The notes under the pieces: model-generated
Database searches by the model: none
What the model saw: only the letters and a program-made list of their open reading frames with translations
What the model was told of the DNA's origin: nothing
Assembly (NCBI RefSeq): GCF_009650995.1
Contig: NZ_WHVV01000001.1
Coordinates: forward strand, 186,001 to 250,000
Direction: 5' to 3'
Source of the DNA: Sporosarcina cascadiensis
Lineage (GTDB): Bacteria > Bacillota > Bacilli > Bacillales_A > Planococcaceae
Length of the DNA stretch: 64,000 bases
Position numbers and translations under genes: made by a program
Part shown: positions 37,279 to 46,542 of the stretch, piece after piece
Layout of the letters: each line of letters begins with the position of its first letter
Numbering within the stretch: the first letter of the stretch is position 1

Positions 37279-38609
37279 ATGCTGCCTCCTCCTCCAGAAG
37301 CCAATGCTATCATTTCATTTACTGTATCTTCGAGCTGGATATTATCTTTATAGCTCTGCTTCAAGAAGTTCGTAATGATCGGTTCATAGTCAATCGCTTC
37401 ATCAATTTCTTTCGATGTCCCTTTTTTATAGGCACCGATATTAATCAAGTCTTCCGATTTATCATAGGTGTAGTACAGCTCCCGCAACTTTTCTGCAGCT
37501 TTGACATGTTCCGGATCTGCAATATGATTCATCAGCCGGCTGACACTTTTTAGGACATTAATCGCAGGATACTGACCTTTATTGGCAAGGGTCCGGTCCA
37601 GGACAATATGCCCGTCCAAAATCCCCCGCACTGCATCCGCAATCGGCTCATTCATATCATCACCGTCAACGAGAACGGTATAGAACGCAGTAATTGCACC
37701 GTGTTCATTGGTGCCTGTCCGTTCCAGCAGCTTTGGCAAAATCGCGAAGACCGACGGTGTGTATCCCCTAGTCGCTGGCGGTTCGCCTACAGCAAGACCG
37801 ATTTCACGCTGTGCCATCGCGACACGCGTTACGGAATCCATCATCAGCATGACACGCATACCGCGGTCTCTGAAGTACTCTGCAATGGCAGTTGCCGTAA
37901 AGGCTCCTTTAATTCGCATCAGCGCTGGCTGGTCTGACGTAGCAGCAACAACAATTGTTTTCTTCATGCCTTCAGGGCCTAAGTCGCGGTCAATAAATTC
38001 CCGCACTTCGCGTCCGCGCTCACCAATTAATGCAATGATATTGATATCTGCCTCCGTGTTGCGGGCAATCATGCCGAGCAGCGTACTTTTACCTACACCG
38101 GAACCAGCGAATATTCCGACACGCTGGCCGTTTCCGACTGTCAGCATGCCATCAATCGCCTTGACACCGACCGCGAGCTTATCATTGATCGTCGGACGGG
38201 TCAGCACGTTTGGCGGGCTATTTTCAGTCCGCACTGTCGCCAGCCCCTTCGGCAAAGCACTGTGATCGATCGGTTTGCCCATCGAATCCAGCACCTGGCC
38301 GACTAAGTTCATGCCCACTTTGACTTCCAGCGGTTTGCCGAGCGATTCCACCAGGCAGCCACTCGAGATATTACTGATATCTGTGTAAGGCATCAGCATG
38401 ACGATTTCTTCCCGGAAACCGACTACTTCCGCTTTAATAATAGATCTTCCTGCGTCCGGCACATTCAAATGAATTAGACAGACATCTCCAATGGAAGATT
38501 CGGGCCCCTGCGACTCAATCAATAAACCGACTACCCGGATAACCCGGCCATATTTTTTCATCGTATTGATATTAGGAATGATTCGAATCAAATCTTCTGC
38601 TTTTCTCAA
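37275..38609 (-). CDS. fliI: Flagellum-specific ATPase FliI
   Basis: FliI is the hexameric ATPase of the flagellar export apparatus, related to F1-beta. In the 444 residues the Walker A motif GIFAGSGVGKSTLLG lies around 165-180. Walker B is VMLMMDSVTRVAMAQREIG, and GERGREVREF and the AVGEPPATRGYTPSVF block are diagnostic. It follows fliH and overlaps fliJ. The antisense frame of 185 residues here is a shadow. Confidence 0.97.
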   Translation of the reverse strand: MRKAEDLIRIIPNINTMKKYGRVIRVVGLLIESQGPESSIGDVCLIHLNVPDAGRSIIKAEVVGFREEIVMLMPYTDISNISSGCLVESLGKPLEVKVGMNLVGQVLDSMGKPIDHSALPKGLATVRTENSPPNVLTRPTINDKLAVGVKAIDGMLTVGNGQRVGIFAGSGVGKSTLLGMIARNTEADINIIALIGERGREVREFIDRDLGPEGMKKTIVVAATSDQPALMRIKGAFTATAIAEYFRDRGMRVMLMMDSVTRVAMAQREIGLAVGEPPATRGYTPSVFAILPKLLERTGTNEHGAITAFYTVLVDGDDMNEPIADAVRGILDGHIVLDRTLANKGQYPAINVLKSVSRLMNHIADPEHVKAAEKLRELYYTYDKSEDLINIGAYKKGTSKEIDEAIDYEPIITNFLKQSYKDNIQLEDTVNEMIALASGGGGSI

Positions 38610-38611
38610 AA

Positions 38612-39400
38612 TTACACACCACTTTCCATAATTTCGACAAGCTGCTCCTTCAATTCATTCAACTGTTCATCGACACTGACGACAATGCGGCCATGATTTG
38701 TTTCGACAAAACAATCGTTGGCATCAAAGTCTTCGTTGACAAAGATCATAAACGGCGTTTCAGGAGGGAAGATTGATGCCAATTCAGCCCGGCTGGCTGT
38801 CACCATTTTAAAATGCTCGGTCGGGACATATAGTTTAATCTCTTTCATTTCCTGTGCTTCTTTTATACCTTTTCGAACAATGGAGAGATACGTTTCTTCA
38901 TCATCTTCAATTGTTTTATTAATAATTTGTTCAGCTGAACGAATGGCAATGTCGAGAATGACCCGTTCCTGATTAAGTAAATACTGGGTAGCATTCTGAT
39001 ACGATAAAGTTGTCGTTTCATTCGCCGCCTGTATCGTTTCCTGCATATCAGACTGCGCCTTGTTGCGCCCGTCTTCAAAACCTGCCTGGAATCCTTCGTC
39101 ATAGGCCTGCTGCTGCAGCTGTTCTTTCTCTTCAGCCCACGCTGCACGCATTGCTTCAATATCAGCCGCTGCATGTTCCATGCGCTGCTGAATGTCTGCA
39201 TTCACCATGGCGCTGCGCTGTTCCATTTCCTGAACCATTCGTCTTCGTTCGGCAAATACTGCACCTGTGTCTGCAGGCGCTTGAGCAGGAGACTGATCAT
39301 CCGGCATTTGCTGCTGTAGACTGCGTATTGAAATTTCTTTTGCGCCGCTTTGATTCACTACTGTACGATCTGAACGAAACAGATTAGACAATGATGTCAT
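38612..39400 (-). CDS. fliH: Flagellar ATPase regulator FliH
   Basis: FliH forms a dimer that tethers FliI to the C-ring and resembles the F-type b/delta stalk. The product (about 262 residues from MTSLSNLFRSD) has a Gln/Glu/Ala-rich helical middle with GFQAGFEDGRNKAQ and the C-terminal domain ERVILDIAIRSAEQIINK. The ATG at 39400 is close to GGAGGAG, and TTG at 39391 is better spaced, so the exact start is uncertain. It overlaps the fliG end. Confidence 0.92.
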   Translation of the reverse strand: MTSLSNLFRSDRTVVNQSGAKEISIRSLQQQMPDDQSPAQAPADTGAVFAERRRMVQEMEQRSAMVNADIQQRMEHAAADIEAMRAAWAEEKEQLQQQAYDEGFQAGFEDGRNKAQSDMQETIQAANETTTLSYQNATQYLLNQERVILDIAIRSAEQIINKTIEDDEETYLSIVRKGIKEAQEMKEIKLYVPTEHFKMVTASRAELASIFPPETPFMIFVNEDFDANDCFVETNHGRIVVSVDEQLNELKEQLVEIMESGV

Positions 39401-40397
39401 CTCCTCCGCCGCGGGCAATAATAATCTCACCCGCATCTTCCAATCTTCGAATAATGCCAACAATCCGTGACTGGGCTTCCTCTACATCACGCAGTCTGAC
39501 TGGACCCATAATTTCCATTTCTTCTTGGAATGATTCCGCCATCCTCTGCGACATATTTTTGAATAAAATATCTTTTACTTCTTCACTGGATACTTTCATG
39601 GACAGAATGAGGTCTTCATTTTCACATTCGCGGACCACGCGCTGAATCGAACGATTATCCAATGTAATAATATCTTCGAAGACGAACATTCTTTTGCGAA
39701 TTTCTTCTGCCAATTCGGGATCCTGTATTTCGAGTGCATCGAGAATTGTTTTCTCGGTCGCACGGTCTACTCCGTTCAGTACTTCGACCACCGCATCGAC
39801 TCCGCCGGTTTCTGTGAAATCCTGCGTAACAGTAGAAGATAATTTCCGCTCTAGAACAGCTTCAATCTCACTGATCACTTCAGGTGAAGTAGATTCCATC
39901 GTCGCAATACGCTTCGCAATATCGGCCTGCATCTCCTGCGGCAGTGAAGACAGGATCAAACCTGCCTGCTCCGCCTCTAAATAGGAAAGAATCAGCGCGA
40001 TTGTCTGCGGATGTTCATTTTGAATAAAGTTTAAAATCTGAGACGGCTCTGCCCGTCTGGCAAAGTCAAACGGCCGTACTTGAAGTGAAGACGTCAGGCG
40101 GTTAATCACTGCCTGCGCATGTTCTTTACCGAGCGCTTTCTCAAGTATCGTTTTGGCGTAACCGATCCCGCCCTGCGAAATATAATCCTGAGCCAGCGCA
40201 ATATTATGAAATTCTTCAATAATCTCTTCTTTCACCGAAGAATCCACTTTTTTCACGCCTGAAATCTCTAACGTCAGACGCTCTATCTCCTCTTCGTTCA
40301 AGTGCTTATAAACCGCTGCTGAGACTTCAGGCCCTAGAGAGATGAGCAATAAGGCAGCCTTCTGTTTGCCTGACATTTCTTTATCTTTCTTTACCAA
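39384..40397 (-). CDS. fliG: Flagellar motor switch protein FliG
   Basis: FliG is the C-ring protein that contacts the stator and generates torque. The 337-residue protein begins KQKAALLLISLGPEVSAAVYKHL and has the middle EHPQTIALILSYL motif. The C-terminal torque helix includes MFVFEDIITLDNRSIQRVVRE with its charged residues. The start codon is TTG at 40397, 7 bases after GGAGGG; a later ATG lacks such a site. It follows fliF and overlaps fliH. Confidence 0.97.
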   Translation of the reverse strand: MVKKDKEMSGKQKAALLLISLGPEVSAAVYKHLNEEEIERLTLEISGVKKVDSSVKEEIIEEFHNIALAQDYISQGGIGYAKTILEKALGKEHAQAVINRLTSSLQVRPFDFARRAEPSQILNFIQNEHPQTIALILSYLEAEQAGLILSSLPQEMQADIAKRIATMESTSPEVISEIEAVLERKLSSTVTQDFTETGGVDAVVEVLNGVDRATEKTILDALEIQDPELAEEIRKRMFVFEDIITLDNRSIQRVVRECENEDLILSMKVSSEEVKDILFKNMSQRMAESFQEEMEIMGPVRLRDVEEAQSRIVGIIRRLEDAGEIIIARGGGDDIIV

Positions 40398-40411
40398 CTT
40401 GCATCCCTCCG

Positions 40412-42004
40412 TTACTCCTCAGCAATCCACGTTCTCAATAGCTTGGCAAACTCTTCCGGCTTATCTTTCGCCATTTTTTCAAGCTGTTTTCTGCGTGCTG
40501 TTGCTTCTGTTTCGTGTTCCAGATTAATGTCATCCACTTGGATTGCTTCAAGCTGCGCTTCCAATGCGAGCTCATCTTCCATCTCGGCTTCACGGCGCCG
40601 TTTACGCAGCAACAGAACAATTACTGCGATTAATGCTAACAGCAGAACTCCGCCGATAACATATGCCCACCAAGGAATAACCGTCTTCGGCTCATCGAAC
40701 AGTACATTCTTACCTTTCAGCGGCTGTACCGAAACAGCAATCTTCTCTGCCAGCATTTCATCTGTCAGTTCCCCTGCTGCTTCTTTATCCAGTGAAGTCC
40801 GAATAATTGTTTCCAGAATCTGCTCTACGTCCTGCTGAACTTCAGGTGCCAATGAATTCGGATCGTCCGCTGTAGGGGGTTCGATCATTACCTGTATACC
40901 CAGATCGCGTATTTTATAAGGACTTTCAATAATGTCTTTACTGATCCGGTTCACTTCATTATTGATGGTTTCTTCCAATCGTTCATAATCTCCGTTGCCC
41001 ATTTCACCTTCCACATAAGTGGTGCGGTTATCGGTCGGATCTTCAGCTTCCGGTGTTCCGCCGACAGCCGGATTCGTACCGGAAAATGACTCAGTAATCC
41101 GCTGTACACTCAGCGCGATGCCTTCCATATTTTCCTCATCCACCGGCGATACCAGGTCTTCTTTGCGCTTTTCCACTTTGAAGTCGATATCGGTAGTAAC
41201 CGAAACAACGACTTTATCCTGTCCCATCATGGTTCCGAGCATCATCTGCACTTGTCTCTGCAAGTCGCGCTCTATCGTTTTCTTCAGACCCATTTGATCC
41301 GTGACACTCTGACCGTAGGAGTTTTCTGAACCTTTTAAATCAAAGTACTCAAAATATTGGTTCTGAATGACGATATTATCATTAGACAGGTTCGGCAAGC
41401 TTTTGGAAACCAAATTATACAGAGATGCAATCTGCTGTTCTGAGAAATTTTGACCCGGATTGGTCTTCAGCATGATTGCCGCACTGGCTTCCTGCGTTGA
41501 ATCATTTACGAAAATGCCTTCAGTCGGTAAAGTCAGCATCACTTTTGCGTCCTTAATACCCTCTATACCCTTAATTAAGTTCGCTAATTCTGTCTGCATG
41601 GCAGCCAGTTTGATCATATTGAATTCATTATCTGTCGTTCCAAAGCCTGCATTATCAGAGAAGAAGGAGTAATCGATCAGACCGGAGTCCGGAAATCCTT
41701 CCGCAGCCAATGAAACACGAAGCGTATCCAGCTGTTTTTCAGGCACTGCAATCGCAGTTCCGCCGGGCTGGACAACATACGGAACACCTTGGCCGTCCAA
41801 TACTTCCTTAATGCGGCCGATTTCAGAAGGCGAAACTTCTGAATAGAGTGTGACATATGTAGTTCTCGATAAGAAAATTGTTAAAAAAATGGCCAATGCG
41901 ATAACACTGGCTGCCGTAGCAATGTATGTGATTTTTTGTTTTTTGGAGCGGCTTTCCCAGAACGCCTTAAGATCCGCTCTGAGCTTTGTGAATCTTTCTT
42001 TCAT
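40412..42004 (-). CDS. fliF: Flagellar MS-ring protein FliF
   Basis: FliF builds the MS ring that houses the export gate. The 530 residues have an N-terminal membrane helix (about 25-45), ring-building motifs including LYSEVSPSEIGRIKEVLDGQGVPYVVQ and ASAAIMLKTNPGQ, a second membrane helix (about 445-465) and an acidic C-terminal FliG-binding tail ending AKLLRTWIAEE. It lies between fliE and fliG. Confidence 0.97.
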   Translation of the reverse strand: MKERFTKLRADLKAFWESRSKKQKITYIATAASVIALAIFLTIFLSRTTYVTLYSEVSPSEIGRIKEVLDGQGVPYVVQPGGTAIAVPEKQLDTLRVSLAAEGFPDSGLIDYSFFSDNAGFGTTDNEFNMIKLAAMQTELANLIKGIEGIKDAKVMLTLPTEGIFVNDSTQEASAAIMLKTNPGQNFSEQQIASLYNLVSKSLPNLSNDNIVIQNQYFEYFDLKGSENSYGQSVTDQMGLKKTIERDLQRQVQMMLGTMMGQDKVVVSVTTDIDFKVEKRKEDLVSPVDEENMEGIALSVQRITESFSGTNPAVGGTPEAEDPTDNRTTYVEGEMGNGDYERLEETINNEVNRISKDIIESPYKIRDLGIQVMIEPPTADDPNSLAPEVQQDVEQILETIIRTSLDKEAAGELTDEMLAEKIAVSVQPLKGKNVLFDEPKTVIPWWAYVIGGVLLLALIAVIVLLLRKRRREAEMEDELALEAQLEAIQVDDINLEHETEATARRKQLEKMAKDKPEEFAKLLRTWIAEE

Positions 42005-42066
42005 TCTAATCCCCCGGTCAGCCTAACTAGGCAAAATTTCACGTCTGCCCAGCGTAACTTGTTCTG

Positions 42067-42375
42067 TTAGACAGGCATTCTGATGATTTCTTGATATGCT
42101 TCAACCACTTTATTACGCATTTCCACCGTCGCATTTAATGCAATACTCGCCTTTTGGGCAGCGATCATCACATTATGCAAATCTACGTCCTCACCTTTAA
42201 TCAGCTTGACTGTCAAAGTATCAGAAGTTTGCTGCGCTTGATCGACTTTATGAATTGCATCATTCAGCATGGCTGAGAAGTTTTGCTGCGCTTCGAACGG
42301 GGTTTTTTGAGTCCGTACTTCAGCCGGCTGAACCTGCATAGTAGGCAAAGCGCCCGTAATTGCTTGAATCGGCAT
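42067..42375 (-). CDS. fliE: Flagellar hook-basal body protein FliE
   Basis: FliE joins the MS ring/export gate to the rod. The 102-residue protein has a flexible N-terminus and the conserved helical C-terminus, NDAIHKVDQAQQTSDTLTVKLIKGEDVDLHNVMIAAQKAS. A GTG at 42384 overlaps the AGGAG box, so ATG at 42375 (MPIQAITG) is chosen. It follows flgC closely. Confidence 0.95.
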   Translation of the reverse strand: MPIQAITGALPTMQVQPAEVRTQKTPFEAQQNFSAMLNDAIHKVDQAQQTSDTLTVKLIKGEDVDLHNVMIAAQKASIALNATVEMRNKVVEAYQEIIRMPV

Positions 42376-42408
42376 CTTTTCCACTCCTTCTATAGTAGTT
42401 CGTATACG

Positions 42409-42870
42409 TTATCTTCCTATTTCTAAAGCTTTCATCAACATGGACTTGTTTGCGTTCAGCACCGTGACGTTCGCTTCGTATGACCGTGTTGCTGACATCA
42501 GGTCAATCATTTCACGAAGAGGATCCACATTTGGCATCTGCACATAACCTTCGTCGTTGGCATCTGGATGAGTTGGATCAAACACTTGCTTGAAAGGCGT
42601 CTCACGGTCTTCTTTCACTCTTGTAACTGCGACTCCATTGCCGGCGCCGCTATGAGACTGGACTCCTTTTGCCGCCTGCAGAAATGAAGCGAACTGTCCT
42701 TCTTTAGGCTGCAGCGTAACCGTTTTTCTGCGGTATGGCTCCCATTCGCCATTTACTTGCTTTGCCCGCGTTGAATCGACATTCGCCATATTGGATGAAA
42801 TAACATCCATTCGAAGCCGCTGCGCAGTCAGAGCGGAGGATGAAGTATTCAGACTGTGAAATATACTCAA
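42409..42870 (-). CDS. flgC: Flagellar proximal rod protein FlgC
   Basis: The 153-residue rod protein has the family N-terminus (LNTSSSALTAQRLRMDVISSNMANVDSTRA) and C-terminus (DLMSATRSYEANVTVLNANKSMLMKALEIGR). The start is TTG at 42870, 8 bases after GGAGGG. It is encoded 2 bases after flgB and 33 bases before fliE. Confidence 0.96.
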   Translation of the reverse strand: MSIFHSLNTSSSALTAQRLRMDVISSNMANVDSTRAKQVNGEWEPYRRKTVTLQPKEGQFASFLQAAKGVQSHSGAGNGVAVTRVKEDRETPFKQVFDPTHPDANDEGYVQMPNVDPLREMIDLMSATRSYEANVTVLNANKSMLMKALEIGR

Positions 42871-42872
42871 GA

Positions 42873-43262
42873 TCAGCGCCCTCCTTTAATAATGTTTTGC
42901 AGGCTGTTGAATTTGCCGTTCAGCCGTTCGATCAATGCAGAGTTATAAATTTGATTGGCAGCTAAATCTGCCTGTTCTTTATCCATATCGACTCCGTTGC
43001 GGTCCTGACGATAACGCAAATTGGATATGTCGAATGTTTTATTTCCGGCAGAAGCCGTAAAGTCGAGATGTCTTGCATCTGTTTTATACGCTTCAAACGC
43101 TTTGCTCTTTTCACCGGAAAACACTTCTTGAAAGTTAACAGATTTCGCTTTGTACTTGGGTGTGTCAACATTCGCGATATTTTGCGAGATAGCTTTACCT
43201 TTGGCAGACGAATAGTCCAGGCCTTTTTCAAGCAGATTGATAGTGCTGCCGTAAATATTCAA
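42873..43262 (-). CDS. flgB: Flagellar proximal rod protein FlgB
   Basis: FlgB is the first gene of the fla/che operon. The product has the rod signature GKAISQNIANVDTPKYKAKSV and the C-terminal rod helix. An ATG at 43268 is only one base from GAGGGAGG, while TTG at 43262 is spaced by 7 bases and gives MNIYGSTINLLEKG, so I prefer the TTG (129 residues). Upstream lies a 475-base AT-rich gap with two promoter candidates. Confidence 0.95.
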   Translation of the reverse strand: MNIYGSTINLLEKGLDYSSAKGKAISQNIANVDTPKYKAKSVNFQEVFSGEKSKAFEAYKTDARHLDFTASAGNKTFDISNLRYRQDRNGVDMDKEQADLAANQIYNSALIERLNGKFNSLQNIIKGGR

Positions 43263-43328
43263 TGTCATGCCTCCCTCTTTAAAGTAGTCATACTTTCCTT
43301 ATATTCCTGCATTATTTGATTCCAATCT

Positions 43329-43357
43329 AGTATACTAGCCATTTTTCGCTATGTTTA
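43329..43357 (-). promoter_or_regulatory. Candidate sigma-A promoter P1 of flgB
   Basis: On the minus strand TAAACA (43352-43357) and TATACT (43329-43334) are 17 bases apart, about 65 bases before the flgB start. The -35 matches 4 of 6 and the -10 is strong. Confidence 0.5.
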
Positions 43358-43396
43358 TAAACGCAATTGTAAAATTCTTGTTTTATCTACTAATCT

Positions 43397-43426
43397 ATTG
43401 TAGCGGATTCTAATGATTTTTGTCCA
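43397..43426 (-). promoter_or_regulatory. Candidate sigma-A promoter P2 of flgB
   Basis: On the minus strand TGGACA (43421-43426) and TACAAT (43397-43402) are 18 bases apart. It is further upstream than P1 and could act with or instead of it. Confidence 0.5.
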
Positions 43427-43696
43427 ATGAATTCTAGACAAATCACTAGGACTAATATCCCTTTTAGCTATTTTCGTACTATACAGTACCATTTTTTCAC
43501 TACTTTGTATTTTGAAAACACTCTTTTTCTCTATGCTTATTTAGGGCTAATCGGTAAATGTTTGTTTATATGACCATTTTTTTATCCATTAAACCATTAT
43601 ATAGAATAACACACTGAAGAAACTGTATCTTATGTACTTGTGTCAAATCATGTAATTATTACCCATTCCTCTGGTAACCACAATGTATTATTACCC

Positions 43697-43733
43697 AATA
43701 TAAAAGCGCCGCTTCTTTAAAGAAGCAGCGCTC
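43697..43733 (-). terminator. Intrinsic terminator after codY
   Basis: On the minus strand AGCGCTGCTTC-tttaaa-GAAGCGGCGCT is followed by TTTTATATT. It lies directly after the codY stop and isolates the hslVU-codY unit from fla/che. Confidence 0.9.
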
Positions 43734-43737
43734 TTTT

Positions 43738-44514
43738 TTATGAATTATGTTTTTCTAACTCTGATAAAAACTTGTCGTTCAATACTTTGATGTATGTCCC
43801 TTTCATTCCCAGAGAACGTGATTCGATTACGCCGGCACTTTCTAATTTACGAAGCGCATTAACAATTACAGAACGAGTGATTCCTACACGGTCTGCAATT
43901 TTTGACGCAACCAGTAAGCCTTCATTTCCGTCCAGCTCTTTGAAAATATGCTCGATCGCTTCATGCTCACTGTATGACAGAGAGTTGATCGCCATCTGAA
44001 CAACCGCTTTACTGCGTGCTTCATGTTCGATCTCTTCTGATTTCTCACGCAAGATTTCCATTCCTACCACTGTAGCACCGTACTCAGCAAGAATCAGATC
44101 ATCTTCTTTAAATCCTTCTTTTAATCTTGCCAGGATCAGCGTACCCAAACGCTCTCCGCCGCCAATAATCGGAACGATCGTAGTCAAGCCGTCTTTGAAT
44201 AACTCTTTATTCTCTACAGGGAATACGGTATATTCACTTTCGATATCGATATTTGGTGATGTTTCCTGAATTTCGAATAAATGATTCGTGTATTCTTCAG
44301 GGAATTTACGGTCTTCAAACATTTTCTTCATGCGGTCATTTTCAATCTGATGGTGTACTTCAAGTCCGAGCAATTTACCTTTCCGGCTGACGATAAACGC
44401 ATTACAATCGATGACATCGCTCAGTTCCTCTGCCATCTCTTTGAAATTGACTGGGCCGCCCGCGCCTTCTTGTAACATTGCATTAATTTTTCTTGTTTTG
44501 ACTAATAAACTCAT
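43738..44514 (-). CDS. codY: Global transcription regulator CodY
   Basis: CodY senses branched-chain amino acids and GTP and represses stationary-phase genes, including fla/che in B. subtilis. The 258-residue protein starts [15 protein letters not shown] and has an N-terminal GAF domain that binds the effector. Its C-terminal winged helix-turn-helix (about 200-250) includes [41 protein letters not shown] box precedes the ATG. It is the last gene of the xerC-hslV-hslU-codY cluster, 85 bases after hslU, so an extra promoter is possible. Confidence 0.98.
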   Translation of the reverse strand: MSLLVKTRKINAMLQEGAGGPVNFKEMAEELSDVIDCNAFIVSRKGKLLGLEVHHQIENDRMKKMFEDRKFPEEYTNHLFEIQETSPNIDIESEYTVFPVENKELFKDGLTTIVPIIGGGERLGTLILARLKEGFKEDDLILAEYGATVVGMEILREKSEEIEHEARSKAVVQMAINSLSYSEHEAIEHIFKELDGNEGLLVASKIADRVGITRSVIVNALRKLESAGVIESRSLGMKGTYIKVLNDKFLSELEKHNS

Positions 44515-44599
44515 TTCAATTGTTCCTCCTCAAATTCTCTGTTGACTATATTGAATATTCTAAAGGTTTTTAATCATTAAATAAACTATAAAGCCTCAA

Positions 44600-45994
44600 T
44601 TATAAAATAAAATGTGACAAATCTTTGTTTTTAACGATTCCATCTAATTTTTCATCTACATAAGCGGGTGTGATCTTTATGGAAGCGGGCCCGATATCCG
44701 CCGCTTCGAATGAAAGATCCTCCAAAAGCTTTTCCAATATGGTATGCAGTCTTCTGGCACCGATATTTTCCGTTTCATTGTTTACTTCAAATGCAATTTC
44801 GGCAATTTTGCTGATTGCGTCATCTGTAAATTCGATTTCCACTTCTTCGGTAGACAGCAGACGTTCATATTGACGCAGCAGTGAAAAATCTGGCTCTCGG
44901 AGTATACGCTCAAAATCGATTTTTGTCAATTTATCTAATTCTACGCGGATTGGGAAACGTCCCTGCAATTCCGGAATGATATCTGAAGGCTTTGACATAT
45001 GGAAAGCGCCCGCTGCGATGAATAAAATATAATCTGTTTTAACCGCCCCATATTTCGTTGTGACAGTCGATCCCTCAACAATCGGCAAGATGTCCCGCTG
45101 AACACCTTCGCGTGATACTTCACCTGATGATTTCTGGTTGCTGCTTGCAATTTTATCCATCTCGTCCAAGAAGATGATGCCTGCCTGCTCGGTCAATTCG
45201 ATGCCTTTGCGTGCCACTTCATCTTGGTCGATCAGTTTATCCGCTTCTTCCGCCTCCAACACCACGCGTGCATCTTTCACTTTCATTCGGCGCTTCGTCT
45301 TTTTTTTCGGCATCAGGGAAGATAATGCATCCTGCATGCCTGACATCTGCTCCATGCCTGAACCTTGCAGGGCATCAAATAAGGATGGCTGCTGAGCGGT
45401 TACTTCCACTGTGACCATTTGTTCTTCGGCCTGACGACTTTTCAGAAGTTCCGCTATCTCTGAGCGCTTTCTCCTAATTTCCGTCTGCTCTTCAGGATTC
45501 TCTTCTTCCTGCTGATCTTTTTGTCCAAAGAACATCTCAAATGGATTCTGTCCGCTGCTTTTCTTTTTCACTTCCGGGACCAGCAGTTTGACCAGGCGCT
45601 CTTCCGCCAGCTTCTGCGCCTGCTCTTTAACAGCCTCACGCATATCTTCCTTCACCATACGGATCCCGACTTCCGTCAGATCACGTATCATGGATTCGAC
45701 ATCTCGGCCGACATAGCCCACTTCTGTAAACTTCGTCGCTTCCACTTTGACGAACGGTGCATGGATCAGCTTTGCGATCCGGCGGGCGATTTCCGTTTTC
45801 CCTACGCCAGTCGGTCCGATCATCAGGATGTTTTTCGGAATGACTTCTTCCTGTTCTTCAGCCGACAGCTGCATACGGCGGTATCGGTTGCGCATCGCAA
45901 CAGCAACCGCTTTTTTAGCCTTTTCCTGTCCAACGATGAATCGATTTAAATAGGCCGTGAGCTCTTTAGGTGTCATTTCTTGTTTCATTACCAA
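44600..45994 (-). CDS. hslU: ATP-dependent protease ATPase subunit HslU (ClpY)
   Basis: HslU is the AAA+ unfoldase that feeds HslV. The 464-residue protein has Walker [14 protein letters not shown] (about 60-72), a large I domain with acidic/Q-rich stretches (about 140-235), Walker [13 protein letters not shown] and a sensor arginine region. The C-terminus LSHFIL inserts into HslV. The start is TTG at 45994, 8 bases from GGAGG; the next ATG (45988) is too far from it. The start abuts the hslV stop. Confidence 0.96.
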   Translation of the reverse strand: MVMKQEMTPKELTAYLNRFIVGQEKAKKAVAVAMRNRYRRMQLSAEEQEEVIPKNILMIGPTGVGKTEIARRIAKLIHAPFVKVEATKFTEVGYVGRDVESMIRDLTEVGIRMVKEDMREAVKEQAQKLAEERLVKLLVPEVKKKSSGQNPFEMFFGQKDQQEEENPEEQTEIRRKRSEIAELLKSRQAEEQMVTVEVTAQQPSLFDALQGSGMEQMSGMQDALSSLMPKKKTKRRMKVKDARVVLEAEEADKLIDQDEVARKGIELTEQAGIIFLDEMDKIASSNQKSSGEVSREGVQRDILPIVEGSTVTTKYGAVKTDYILFIAAGAFHMSKPSDIIPELQGRFPIRVELDKLTKIDFERILREPDFSLLRQYERLLSTEEVEIEFTDDAISKIAEIAFEVNNETENIGARRLHTILEKLLEDLSFEAADIGPASIKITPAYVDEKLDGIVKNKDLSHFIL

Positions 45995-46531
45995 TCAAAG
46001 CACCTCCACGATGATCTCATGATTTGTATAGACGCAAATATCAGCAGCTGTCTCCAAAGAAGCTCTCGCAATTTGCTCCGCTGTTAACCCGCTGCTATAT
46101 TTCTTCAAAGCTCTTCCTGCCGACAGCGCATAGTTGCCGCCTGAACCGATAGCTAAAATCCCGTCGTCCGGTTCAATTACTTCACCTGTCCCGGAGACAA
46201 GCAGCAAGGTTTTCTTATCCATAACGAGCAGCATCGCTTCCAGTTTGCGCAGAATCCGATCGCCACGCCACTCTTTTGCCAGCTCTACAGAAGCTCTTTG
46301 CAAATTGCCGTCATACTCCATCAATTTCGCTTCAAATAAATCGAATAAAGTAAATGCGTCGGCTACAGATCCCGCGAAGCCTGCAAGCACTTGTCCGTTG
46401 AATAATCTGCGAACTTTTCTGGCTGTATGCTTCATGACGACTGCATTGCCCATCGTCACTTGTCCGTCACCTGACATGGCACATTGCCCTTCATGGTGTA
46501 TCGCAAAAATCGTTGTTGCATGGAATTCCAT
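45995..46531 (-). CDS. hslV: ATP-dependent protease peptidase subunit HslV (ClpQ)
   Basis: HslV is the proteasome-like peptidase of HslUV. The 178-residue product begins [10 protein letters not shown]. The TT pair aligns with the N-terminal Thr of E. coli HslV, and downstream blocks ([35 protein letters not shown]) are canonical. The Ser at the N-terminus of B. subtilis ClpQ (MSSFHATT) is absent here. AGGAGG is well placed for the ATG and no other in-frame start exists close by. It lies between xerC and hslU. Confidence 0.96.
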   Translation of the reverse strand: MEFHATTIFAIHHEGQCAMSGDGQVTMGNAVVMKHTARKVRRLFNGQVLAGFAGSVADAFTLFDLFEAKLMEYDGNLQRASVELAKEWRGDRILRKLEAMLLVMDKKTLLLVSGTGEVIEPDDGILAIGSGGNYALSAGRALKKYSSGLTAEQIARASLETAADICVYTNHEIIVEVL

Positions 46532-46542
46532 TCAATCTCCTC

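Larger units (their letters stand above)
43263..43696. other. Long AT-rich regulatory gap upstream of the fla/che operon
   Basis: Between the codY terminator and flgB there is no credible gene for about 430 bases, and the stretch is visibly more AT-rich than its neighbours. It contains two promoter candidates (43329-43357, 43397-43426). It also holds a perfect dyad, GTACT-gtat-AGTAC (43474-43487), a TTGACA at 43640-43645 without a partner -10, and a TATAAT at about 43598-43603 with a weak -35. In B. subtilis this region binds CodY and carries sigma-A and sigma-D promoters; here I see no convincing sigma-D or CodY consensus. Confidence 0.6.

Noticed and set aside
37708..38265. Plus-strand open frame of 185 residues
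   Set aside because: It lies antisense to fliI, has shadow-like Ser/Pro/Ile-rich composition and no homology to any family I know. The antisense frame is open because of fliI codon bias.
43474..43520. CodY-binding box upstream of flgB (TTTTCAAAATA near 43510-43520)
   Set aside because: It has about six mismatches to the 15-base consensus, too weak to call in AT-rich DNA.
43590..43645. Promoter from TTGACA at 43640-43645 or TATAAT near 43600
   Set aside because: The TTGACA has no -10 at 16-18 bases, and the TATAAT has only a weak -35, so neither is listed as a separate promoter.
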